Assembly (NCBI GenBank): GCA_033032865.1
Contig: JAWHQI010000327.1
Coordinates: 1,426,001 to 1,490,000, forward strand
DNA: 64,000 nt
Source of the DNA: Dactylorhiza incarnata
Lineage: Eukaryota; Streptophyta; Magnoliopsida; Asparagales; Orchidaceae
Reading direction: 5' to 3'
The number at the start of each line of letters is the position of its first letter. Within the stretch, counting starts at the first letter, position 1. Positions 20,079 to 29,564 of this stretch are shown here, piece after piece. Position numbers and translations under genes: made by a program. Below the pieces are notes generated by a model. That model did no database searches. It saw nothing but the letters and a program-made list of their open reading frames with translations, and was not told the DNA's origin.

Positions 20079-22214
20079 ATGGAAAAATCCAAGGATTCTC
20101 TCAAGATGCTCGTCTGTTCTAAGGAGAACTTCCCTATGTGGAAGGAAAGAATGAAGTTCTACATGGAAGCCACCGACCCAAGAATTTTTCAGATAGTAGA
20201 GGAAGGTCCCCATGTTCCTATGAAGCCATCGTCTATAAATTCAGCTATTATGATTCCCAAGAAAATGTTGGAGCTAGACAAAGATGAGATTGCCCTCGTC
20301 ATCTTGGACAAGAAGGCAAAGAACATTATTGCTGGTGCAGTGGACGATTCAATGCTACAAAATCTTATACACTGCAAGTCTGCCAAGGAAATGTGGGACT
20401 CCATAGTTGTTCTTATGGAAGGAACCGAAGAAGTAAGGGATGATCGAAGATCATTGCTGAATCAAGAATATGAAGCATTCAAGCAAGATCCAAGAGACTC
20501 CATTTCTGATACTTATGAGAAGTTCTTTAAGATCGTCAATGGTCTTAAGAACTATGATCGGGAATTCACCGTTGGAGAACTAAATGACAAGTTCTTGAGA
20601 TCCCTAACGAAAGAATGGGATACCAAGGCTATTGCTATCCGGGAATTCGGAAAGTTGGCTACGATGGAGCCACAAATTCTGTTTGGCAAGCTCTTATCAC
20701 ATGAGCTCAAGCTGAGTATTAGAAAAGCTGAAGAAGAGGGATGCTCCACCTCTGGAAGAGAGAAGACCGTGGCACTGAAGGCCAAAGAATCAAGAAGACA
20801 TAAGGCCTCGTCTTCTGTCAGAAGAAAATCCTCAGATGAAGATGATGAATCAGATGCTTGCCCCTCAAGCTCTGATATGACTGATGGAGAGTTCTCTTCT
20901 CTCTCCAAGCAATTCAAGAGATTGCTCAGAAAAAGAAGCCAGAGGAAAAGTCAATCCTCATCAGATCATAGAAGATCAAGGGGTGATGATGAACATCACA
21001 AGAAGGAACACAACAACGACAGGTATAAATCTAAACCAAATAAATATATTTCGACTGATATTATTTGTTTTTGTTGTAATAAGCCAGGACATTTAAGCAC
21101 GGAATGCCCATACAAGAAGAAATCCTTCAAGAATAAGAGGAAAGAAGAAAAGAGCTTCTTGGCAAAGGAGTCCAAGACTCTTAGTGACAGTGACTCAGGG
21201 AAGTCAAGCTCAGATGAAGAAGCCTATTTTGGGCTTATGGCACATTCAGATGAGGAAGGAAGTGTCTCCTCATACAAAGGGAAGGTAAACTCGCACACTC
21301 CTCTTTCTGCATCTGAAACTGATTCCGTTGAAAATGAAGGCTATTCTTCAGAGGAAGACTTAGATCTAATGGTTCAGTATAAAGCTATGTTGGAGGGATT
21401 TGACAAATGCCGCAAGGTAGTCAAATCTCAAGCACATGAGATTGCATCTCTCAAGATGGTGGAATCAGCTTTGAGGGAGGAAATTAAACAATTGACTCCT
21501 CTCAAAGATGAAATCCAACCCTTGAAAGATGAAATTAAAAGCTCCGCTGAATTATTAAATCTTAAGGAGAAGTTTATCAATGATTTAGAAGAAAAGTTAG
21601 TGGTGGAAAGGAAGATAGTTGAAAGCTTCTCCAAACCAAAAACTATCCTTCCAATCATTGAAAGATTTTCTGCTCCTGCGAAGGTTAGTGGTCTTGGTCA
21701 TAAGGCCGAAAGTAGTAAGGCTGCTAAGAAAAGAGTTGTTAAAGGTAAGGGCAAGGTTGACCAAAATCAAACCCGTCCCCGATGCTTCGAAACAACTGCT
21801 TTCAAGGGACCTTATGAAAAAGTAATCCCCAAGGATTATGGTTCATTTGTACATGGATCAGTTATTAAGAAAGCACCAAAGATTAAATCAATTGTTGCTA
21901 AATCTCATGAAGAGAAGAAGGAGTCATGTGTGTGTTGCAACCACGAGACTTCTACTTCTAAGAATATTGCTCCTGCTAAACTCCCCGTTCAAAAGTTAAA
22001 ACAGGAAAACAAGAGAAGATACAATCGATTTGATTGTTGGTGTTGTGGCAAGATTGGTCACTTCGCCATAGATTGTTGGTTTAACCCCAGAAATGTCAAG
22101 ACTCCACGGGTTAACAATGTAAGAATGACCCCTTGCAATGTTAACACTCCGAGTGGTGTTAATCTAACCAGAAACCTAGGACCCAAATCCTTTTGGGTTC
22201 CTAAGGGAAATTAA
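20079..22214 (+). CDS. Gag-like protein of the young gag-only element
   Basis: 711 codons, uninterrupted. The ATG at 20079 (MEKSKDSLKMLVCSKENFPM) is chosen because an upstream in-frame TTG at 20070 is not a plant start. Residues 10-240 resemble the copia capsid domain (FPMWKERMKFYMEATDPRIF, then AKEMWDSIVVLMEGTEEVRD). Then comes a Ser/Arg/Lys-rich region and a CCHC knuckle near 329-342 (CFCCNKPGHLSTEC). An acidic Ser-rich segment and a coiled-coil-like stretch (EIASLKMVESALREEIKQLT) follow, then a second CCHC knuckle near 653-666 (CWCCGKIGHFAIDC). It ends GPKSFWVPKGN, the usual end of Gag in Sirevirus-type copia elements. No enzyme domain is present. Role by family: particle shell and RNA packaging. 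The intact frame fits recent insertion and possible selection. Confidence 0.9.
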   Translation: MEKSKDSLKMLVCSKENFPMWKERMKFYMEATDPRIFQIVEEGPHVPMKPSSINSAIMIPKKMLELDKDEIALVILDKKAKNIIAGAVDDSMLQNLIHCKSAKEMWDSIVVLMEGTEEVRDDRRSLLNQEYEAFKQDPRDSISDTYEKFFKIVNGLKNYDREFTVGELNDKFLRSLTKEWDTKAIAIREFGKLATMEPQILFGKLLSHELKLSIRKAEEEGCSTSGREKTVALKAKESRRHKASSSVRRKSSDEDDESDACPSSSDMTDGEFSSLSKQFKRLLRKRSQRKSQSSSDHRRSRGDDEHHKKEHNNDRYKSKPNKYISTDIICFCCNKPGHLSTECPYKKKSFKNKRKEEKSFLAKESKTLSDSDSGKSSSDEEAYFGLMAHSDEEGSVSSYKGKVNSHTPLSASETDSVENEGYSSEEDLDLMVQYKAMLEGFDKCRKVVKSQAHEIASLKMVESALREEIKQLTPLKDEIQPLKDEIKSSAELLNLKEKFINDLEEKLVVERKIVESFSKPKTILPIIERFSAPAKVSGLGHKAESSKAAKKRVVKGKGKVDQNQTRPRCFETTAFKGPYEKVIPKDYGSFVHGSVIKKAPKIKSIVAKSHEEKKESCVCCNHETSTSKNIAPAKLPVQKLKQENKRRYNRFDCWCCGKIGHFAIDCWFNPRNVKTPRVNNVRMTPCNVNTPSGVNLTRNLGPKSFWVPKGN

Positions 22215-22656
22215 TCTGTGATTGCAGGTATGTCCAAAGGCCAACCAAAATTCTAATCAGGCACTTGGACAAGTGGATGTTCATGGTACATGACCAGAAC
22301 ATAGAAGAAATATAGTAAGGTTGTTGAAAAGCTTAGGAAATCAGTCCAGGCACTGAATTTCTAAGGGGGAGATAAGTCTAAGGGGGAGAAAAGATTGAGG
22401 GGGAGCTTTGAGCTCTCATGCTTTTTCTTCCCTATCTGAAGTAGTCAGAAAGGGGGAGAGAAGTTGTATTTGCAAGAGAATTTGAAGTTGGGAGGAATTG
22501 GCAAAGTTAGATTTGGCAAAGTTGAAAGAGAAAGTTGAAAGGGAGAGAAAGTTGAAAAAGTTAAGTTTTTAACTCTCCTTATCTATTTGATATATATTTA
22601 TTTAAGTGCAATTCAACTCAGTACATAGGTTCTGACTTCTTCAAATAGGGGGAGAT
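22215..22656 (+). other. Post-gag region with protease scrap and polypurine tract
   Basis: After the Gag stop, GATTGCAG followed by GTATG resembles a splice acceptor. Then 22262-22300 gives WTSGCSWYMT in one frame, a remnant of the copia protease active site (DSGCS.HMT). All further pol is deleted. Two imperfect GGGGGAGA tracts near 22372-22400 precede the true polypurine tract CAAATAGGGGGAGAT (22642-22656). Confidence 0.7.
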
Positions 22657-24204
22657 TGTTGGGTATTGTAGCCACAATTACCTTGATTTGAAGAAGTGTT
22701 CCTTTGAACTAAGTTGAATTGAGTTGTATTTGATGTTGTTCTCTAGTTATGTGTTTGCAGGTTCTAAATTGCTAAGTGCACACCAAAGTCAGGTTGCAAT
22801 GGATCACCAAACACAGTTCTAGACAATGTAATCCCTCATTGTATAGAACAAAGTGTTGGTCCATGTGTAATCTCTCTTTTGGAGCACACTTCATATACTC
22901 ATAACTGAAGGTTTTCAAGGTTGAGGAGTGAAGTAGGCTTTCAGAAGAAAAGGAAATTTCTGCCAAGTCCATTCGTCGAGATGACTCGGGTCATTCCGAC
23001 GAATCCCGACGAATGCTGACAGAGGTCTTTTTGGCTGAGTTGTGAAGAAATTTCTGAAGCCAAGTCCATTCGTCGAGATGACTCGGGTCATTCCGACGAA
23101 TCCCGACGAATGCTGACAGAGGTCTTTTTGGCTGAGTTGTGAAGAATTTTCTGAAGCCAAGTCCATTCGTCGAGATGACTCGGGTCATTCCGACGAATCC
23201 CGACGAATGCTGACAGAGATCAATTTTGTCTAGGTTCTCAAGAAAACTCTGCAGCTAAGTCAATTCGTCGGATGCTCTCGTGTTCTCCCGACGAATCCCG
23301 ACGAATGACGGGCAGACGGATTTTATTTCCTCGTTTCGTTTTTGAAATTTAGGGTTAGCCGACATGTACTGTACACGTGGCAATCCCTCCTTGTTTGTCG
23401 CCCTTCTCGTTGCTCTCGTTTATAGCCGTTGGAATGGATAGGCTATATATAGCTAAGGGTTAATTCCGTTTAACGATGAATCGTGAATCCAAGAGGAAAG
23501 ACGTTGCTCTCTTCGTCCATCGGCCGACCTTTATCGCAAATCAACTGCTCCTTGCCGACAAAGCTTTTCACGATCCCTCTTGAAGAAAGGAGAATACTAG
23601 ATCTCTGATTTTAGATCTGTCAAGTTCCTTTCAGATCTAGTTTTCTCCTAAGTTCAAGGTTTTTCAAAGTAAGATCTATTCTTCCTCTTTTAGATCCAGA
23701 TTTCAGATTTCTATTTTCAAGGAAGAAGAAGATCTTTTGTTTTAGATCTGAAGAAAAGGACTCCTCCAAGAGTTCCTAAGTAGATTGTTTCTCAATCAAA
23801 GATTTTGTAATATTTCTTTACAATATTCTTGTAGGAAGCTTGCTTCCGAGTTGTAGGAGTTATACTCCGAGTTGTAGGAGCGTTGTCTCCGAGTTTGTAG
23901 GAAGTTTTCCTTCCGAGTTTGTAGGAGAGTTTGTTCTCCGAGCTTGTAGGAGTTGTATACTCCGAGTAGTAGGATTTGTTTGATCCGAGTTCAGTGAAGT
24001 AGCCTAGTCTAGCCGGTCATGCTAGATAGGTGAGGTGGAAAGTGGACTACCCAAGATCGGGGAACCACTATAATTCTCTGTGTTGTGCTGTGCTCTTTTG
24101 GATTCTGTGTGCTTTTATTTCTAAGTTTTTTATTCCGCGAAAAGACATAGAATCCACCTATTCACCCCCCTCTAGGTGATTTAGGTCGCAACTAGATACT
24201 TTCA
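22657..24204 (+). repeat. 3' LTR of the young gag-only element
   Basis: Same length as the 5' copy. Differences seen: one each near 22886, 23323, 23522 and 23810. Confidence 0.92.
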
Positions 24205-24209
24205 AATAC

Positions 24210-26718
24210 CCAACTTGGCTTACTAGAATTTAAATTGCGGTCTTGTGAGTGTCTTGGTGAGGATGTCGGTCGGTTAAACTTCGAACGTATGTGTACGATG
24301 GTGATTTTTCCACTCTGGATTTGCTCGCGAACGTAGTGACAATCAATCTCAATATGCTTCGTTTACTCATGAAAAATGGGGTTCACGGTAATGTGAATGG
24401 TTGATTGACTATCACAAAATAGTTGTATAGATTCACAATGAGTCACCAAAAGATCAGTCAATAATGATTTATGCCAGACAAGTTCACCGCTTGCCGATAC
24501 CATGACACGATACTCTGCTTCAGGGGAAGATCGCGAGACTGTGCCTTGTTTCTTGGTTTTCGAGGAGATAGGGGAGTTTCCAAGAGTGACTAAATATCCA
24601 GTGACGGATTTCCGAGTAATGGGGCAACTAGCCCAATTAGAGTCGCAATATGCCCTTAACTTGAGATCGGAATTGGAGCGTAGCAAAATCCCTTGATCCG
24701 ATTTGCCTTTAAGATGGCGAATAACCTGTAAGGCGCCTCGAAGTGCTCCTTTTGGGGGTTATGAGCGAACTGTGAAAGGACATGTACGTCATAAGGTATT
24801 TTCGGACGTGTGATGGTAAGGTATATCAAGCGGCCCACGAGGCGGCTCCATGCGGCTCCATGCGCCAATTCCCCTTCGGCTAAAGCAAGTTTTTGACCAT
24901 GTTCCATGGGTGTCTCGGTCGGTTTTGCCCCAAATAAACCGGTTTCCACAAGAATGTCCAAAGTATATTTGCGTTGGCAAAGGAATAAGCCACGAGAGGA
25001 TCTGGCCGCCTCGATCCCAAGGAAAAATTTTGGAGCGCCCAAGTCCTTGATGTGAAAACAGGAACTTAAGTAACCTTTAAAAGTTTTACATGCTTCAGGA
25101 TTATTGCAAGTGAGCACAATGTCGTTGACATAGATGAGCAGTCCCATGAAGATGTCACCCTTATGATAGGTAAAAAGGGAGTAATCAGACAAAGATTGAA
25201 TGAAACCGTACCGTTTGAGGGTCTTGTTTAATTTGGTGAACCAGTTTCGCAAAGCCTGTCAGTGCCCATAAATAGATTTGTGTAACCAACAAACGCAATG
25301 ACCATGATCTGTCTTGAACCAGGGCGGAAGTCTCATGTACACCTCTTCATCAAGGCCACCATGTAAGAACACATTATTGACGTCTAACCGGTGAATTTCC
25401 CATCCGCGTGTTGCAGCGACAGAGACGAAGACCCAGACCGAGACAAGTTTAGCAACCAGTGCAAATGTCTCATGGAAATTCAAGCCTTCTACTTGCGTGA
25501 ATCCTTTTGCAACAAGACGGGCTTTGTACCGCTCCACGATCCCATCAGCCTTATACTTAATTTTATAAACCCACTTGCAATTGATTCACTTCTTGCCCAC
25601 CGGTGGCCCTTCGAGAGTCCAGGTCTGATTCGCCCCCAAGTAAGCGATCTCCGCAGCCATAGCATCCCACCATCTTGCATCACGGACAGCTTCAGCATAA
25701 CATCTAGGCTCGACATGCGAGCTGATGACCGCCAAGATTCGTCTATGTGACTGCGAGAAATTGGCAAATGTTACATAATGTGCTAAGGGATAAGGAGTAC
25801 CTGAGGATGAGAGACTGTGAGACAGCTTTGCGGGGAGGTAAGAGTTTGTGCAGTCAACGTCAAAGGAACAAGTTTAGTATTTGGTTGTCTTATCAGGTTT
25901 CTGGATGACTGCAGAATAAGTAACGTAATCCTTGAGGTGTGGAGGTGGTTGTACAGGACGACGCGGTCGACAAGCTTCAACGACATTTGATTCATCAGTA
26001 TTATTGGCCGAATCGAGGCCAATACTCGAACCAGACACATCATTTTGGGTAGATGCAATTATTTCAATTTCCTCTAAGATAGTGGGATCTTCATTATGCA
26101 TTGTTGTAGATCTTCATTATGCGTTGTGATGGATTGATCATAGAAGGAGTTGGTCTTGCTTGTCGGATTAGCATGCAAAAAGGAAAAATGTTCTCATGAA
26201 ATAAAACAACTCTCGAGCAGAAGAAAATTTGTTGTTTTAGGTCGTATAGTCTCCATCCTTTCTTCCCATGTGGGTATCTAATAAGAATTCACTTTCGACT
26301 TCGAGACCCAAACTTATCCTTCTGCTTGAGTTGATTATGTGCATAACACAAATAACCAAAAAGACGAAAGTGGTGGTAGGAAGGGGGGACACCAAAAATA
26401 ATCTCGTAAGGGGCTTTCTTATGGAGCATGACGGTGGGAGTCCGATTAATAAGATAAGCCGCTGTGAGAATGCACTCCCCCCAAAACTGATTGGCAACGA
26501 TGCTTGATAGCGCAGGGCCCGAGCAACTTCAAGTATGTGCCTATGTTTGCGCTCAACCTTCCCATTGTGTTGGGGTGTGCTAGTGCAACTAGTTTCATGA
26601 ATTATGCCATTTTCATTGTAAAATTGATGCATAGGTCCATCAAACTCTAGACCATTATCACTCCAGATCCTTTTGACAGGCTTCCCAAATTGGGTTTTCA
26701 CTAGTCGACAAAAATACA
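24210..26718 (-). pseudogene. Old copia: integrase (second part), RT, RNase H
   Basis: Integrase catalytic core: RIWSDNGLEF (second Asp), then TSTPQHNGKVERKHR (Glu). [22 protein letters not shown], then [19 protein letters not shown]. The active site reads LLIYVNDIVLT, so the usual YVDD is YVND. RNase H: LRAYCDSNWASCPITRKSVT, then SRSSPEAEYRVM. Stops occur at several points (for example after IYGH near 25260, and upstream in the linker). The left edge (24210) and right edge (26718) are insertion points of younger elements. Confidence 0.85.
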
Positions 26719-26959
26719 TTAAGGGTTCATTCGGCGTGGAGGTAATGACTTTCGGGAATTAGCATTGGGAAAAAGTAAAGTCATTTTAGGCATTCAGCAC
26801 GAGGGAATTAAGCAGGAATCGGCTTTCACGCAAATACCGGCGGCATTAGCCTTGCTCTAAATACGTGAATCCTGAATTCTTACCTCTGCGCCTAGTTTTT
26901 CCGTGGTTTTGCTTCTCTCCAAGTGCGACGCTCCAGTAAAATGATAAAATGCGATCTCT

Positions 26960-27215
26960 CGCTTAGGTACGCTCCTTCCTTCTCCTCTCCTTCCTTCTCC
27001 TCTCCTTCCTCCTCCACCTCTTCTTCTTCCTATTTTCTTCTTCTTCTTCTTCCTGTTCCGCTTCATCTTCCTCTTCTTTTTTTTCTTCTTCTTCTTCCTG
27101 TTCCGCTTCATCACATTCTTCCTTTTTTTCTTCATCCTATTCTGTTTCATCATCTTCTTCTTATTCCACTTCGTTTTCTCATTCTTCCTATTCATTTTTC
27201 TGTTTTTCTTCTGGT
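26960..27215 (+). repeat. CT/CTT-rich low-complexity tract
   Basis: About 250 bp of CTTCTT, CCTTCTCCTCTC and TTCCTCTT runs inside the Harbinger-like element. Both strands give long low-complexity open frames (K/R-rich or L/S/F-rich) that I do not regard as genes. Confidence 0.85.
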
Positions 27216-27569
27216 GGACTTTTGACATTCCAGCATTTGGAGAGCCTATAATTTGCGAAGAAGACAAAGAAACCTCGACGGGAGACGAGCTTATTTTTAT
27301 TTTGGTCTTCACATTCTTCTCTTGATTTCTCACAAACTCGTGAGAAGATCTCATTGTTGGAGTCTATGTTCCGCATCTCTTTGTTTAAGAATAACAAATA
27401 CCGTGTTGTATTTGATCTCGTATTTTGTGTGTTTATAGTGTGCAGGTTGTACAGGAACTATAGCTACACATCCCTATGAATAGTTTGCTGATTGGAAATG
27501 ATTCTCTGGAATATGAGCTAACGCCCCGCGTTAACTTCCATTGAAAAGAAAACTGCTGAGAAGGAAGTT

Positions 27570-27830
27570 GCGTTCGACGAGTGGAACCTGCGTTCGACGA
27601 ACGAGGAGCTCCGTTCGACGAAATTTCTTGCGCTCGACGAATTTGCGCTCGACAAGCTGCGTTCGACGAACGAGGAGCTCCGTTCGACGAACGAGGAGCT
27701 CCGTTCGATGAAATTCCCTGCGCTCGATGAATTTGCGCTCGACAAGCTGCGTTCGACGAACGAGAATCTCCGTTCGACGAACTGAGTCTGCGTTCGACGA
27801 ATTTGAAGCTCCGTTCGACGAAAGTGTTTC
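27570..27830 (+). repeat. GTTCGACGAA array, left part
   Basis: About 14 copies of CGTTCGACGAA or CGCTCGACGAA variants, spaced 14-25 bp, often within a unit ACGAGGAGCTCCGTTCGACGA. Ends at the Sirevirus insertion point (27830). The array resumes at 39485. Confidence 0.9.
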
Positions 27831-29361
27831 TGAAAGTGGAGGTTAGATCTTAAGTTACTCTAGAGGGGGGGGGGTGAATAGAGTATTAAAACTTTTCCTT
27901 AGTTTTTATAGCGGAATTAAAATAGTATTATATATAAGTGTAAGCAGTGTGAGAATTATATAAACAGAAAAATTAAGTAAATGAAATCACACAACAAACA
28001 GCACAAGCACAGAAAATAACCAAACACAGAAGACACAAGGAGCTATAGTAGTTCCCCAATAAATCTGGGTACGTCTACTCTTCTACCACCCTTGGTAGGA
28101 ATCCACTAGGATTTTTGATCAGGTGCCCTCACACCAAGGGATTTTTGTTCAGGTGTCCACACACCACAGAGCTTTTGTTCAGGTGCTCAAAACCAACTAG
28201 ATTTTTTGATCAGGTGTCTTGCCACCAAGGAGGTACACTTTTGAAGGGAGTATTAACCCTGTACAAGAGAGGTAAGAAAGAGTTTATAGTGTTCTTCTCT
28301 GTCAAGATGCTGAGAGAAGACTCTAGTGGATGTTGTTGTAAAGCTCCCCCTGTCTGATTGAAGTATTTGACAGAAGATGGAGAAACTTTCTCTTGAAAAC
28401 TAAGATCTCCTGTAGCAGATTGATCTGGAAGAGCAGGTTCTTCAGATTGCTTGTTGCTCTTTTAGAAGATCTGAATTTGCAGCAGATTCTGAGAGAATGC
28501 TCTTGAGGAAGATGTTCTCAGAAGAAATTTTGTGCTGCTTGTAGAAGAAGAAGAAAAAAAATACTTGTTGAGAGGTCTGTATATCTTTCTTCTTTTTCTG
28601 CTGTATATATCATTTGTATTCTGTAATAGAATAATGTTTGAATTCTGTCGACTGATTCATATATGTCCAAAAACAAAAAAAAAACTGTCTTTAATGTATT
28701 CTATATTTGTGAATAGAATAATCAGTCTTTAAGACATTCTTGGAATAACAACAAAACTCAAACGACTCTGGCAGGTCCTTTAATTCCTTGGCCGTGAAAA
28801 GATTCCTTTTCATTAAATGTCAACAGCTATTGCTGTCTTGGAAAAAGGAAAGAAGGGAATATATTAACTGAGTTTAATATCCTTCCTTATCTGTCAGAAT
28901 ACGTCCAAAGATATTAAATAGATCCGTTATAGTCGTCGTTTTGCTGTTAGGATAAATAGAATGTAGCTGATAACAAATCTGGGCTTCAATAAATGATCTG
29001 TCGAACGCTGGCTATAATCTGTCGAGCGCCGTCCAGAAGATGTTGAACGCTGGCTGGAAACTGTCGAGCGCTGTCCAGAAGATGTTGAACGCTGGCTGGA
29101 AACTGTCGAGCGCTGTCCAGAAGATGTTGAACGCTGGCTGGAAACTGTCGAGCGCTGACAACAAAAACTGTCGAACGCTGGGAGCCATCTGTCGAGCACT
29201 GCTAGCCATTTGTTGACCGCTGGGAACCTTAGATTTTATCTTAAGTTCTAGCTAATTTATCAGCCTAAAGACTTGACCCTTAAACTATACAATGGGGTCA
29301 ACTGATCCTAATCAGTACATAGTGATCCTAGCCCAAAATAGTAAAAAGGGTTGCTCCAACA
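27831..29361 (-). repeat. 3' LTR of the Sirevirus-like element
   Basis: 1,531 bp; plus strand TGAAAGTGGAGG...GCTCCAACA. Contains four TTTTTGTTCAGGTG-type repeats (28110-28240) and a 42-bp array of GTCGAGCG/GTTGAACG motifs (28998-29190). Confidence 0.9.
28998..29190 (-). repeat. 42-bp tandem array of GTCGAGCG/GTTGAACG units in the LTR
   Basis: Units read GCTGGCTGGAAACTGTCGAG then CGCTGTCCAGAAGATGTTGAA, three full copies with partial ones at each side. A matching array is at 39117-39308 in the other LTR. The repeated core is (C)TGTCGARCGCTG. Confidence 0.88.
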
Positions 29362-29378
29362 ATCTCCCCCTATTTGGG
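29362..29378 (-). other. Polypurine tract of the Sirevirus-like element
   Basis: Sense strand CCCAAATAGGGGGAGAT directly before the 3' LTR (TGTTGGAGC). The core AAATAGGGGGAGAT is identical to that of the gag-only element at 22642-22656. Confidence 0.85.
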
Positions 29379-29564
29379 TTAGGATACTATTTGACAAATA
29401 AATCAAATAATAAATAACACAAAGATAAACAACAGAGCAGAAATATATCTGACAGAATTGAAATGCTTCAGCAGATAATATTGAAATAAAATGTTCTGAG
29501 TTTAGAAACATTTATACTGAATTCAAGTAGTTCAAAGACAGAAGGAATTTGAAACTGTACTTTT

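Larger units (their letters stand above)
18444..24204 (+). mobile_element. Young gag-only LTR retrotransposon (TR-GAG type)
   Basis: 5,761 bp with two 1,548-bp LTRs (18444-19991, 22657-24204) and a perfect AATAC duplication (18439-18443, 24205-24209). I counted only four differences between the LTRs by eye, so insertion is recent. A tRNA-iMet primer site (TGGTATCAGAGC at 19994) and a clear polypurine tract are present. The interior encodes only a Gag-like protein, plus a decayed scrap of protease. For movement it must borrow protease, RT and integrase. The polypurine tract AAATAGGGGGAGAT and LTR start TGTTGG are shared with the Sirevirus-like element at 27831-39479, the best local candidate helper lineage. 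Confidence 0.92.

Noticed and set aside
26857..27354. Lys/Arg-rich protein on the minus strand, Leu/Ser-rich on the plus strand
   Set aside because: Low-complexity CT-rich DNA; both strands are open because of composition only.
27570..27830. CRISPR-like direct repeat array
   Set aside because: Repeats are short (about 11 bp), spacers vary in length and are themselves repetitive, and it lies in a plant LTR.
28115..28357. 80-codon frame present in both Sirevirus LTRs (also 38239-38481)
   Set aside because: Antisense to the element; translation of the TTTTTGTTCAGGTG repeats; conserved only because the LTRs are copies.
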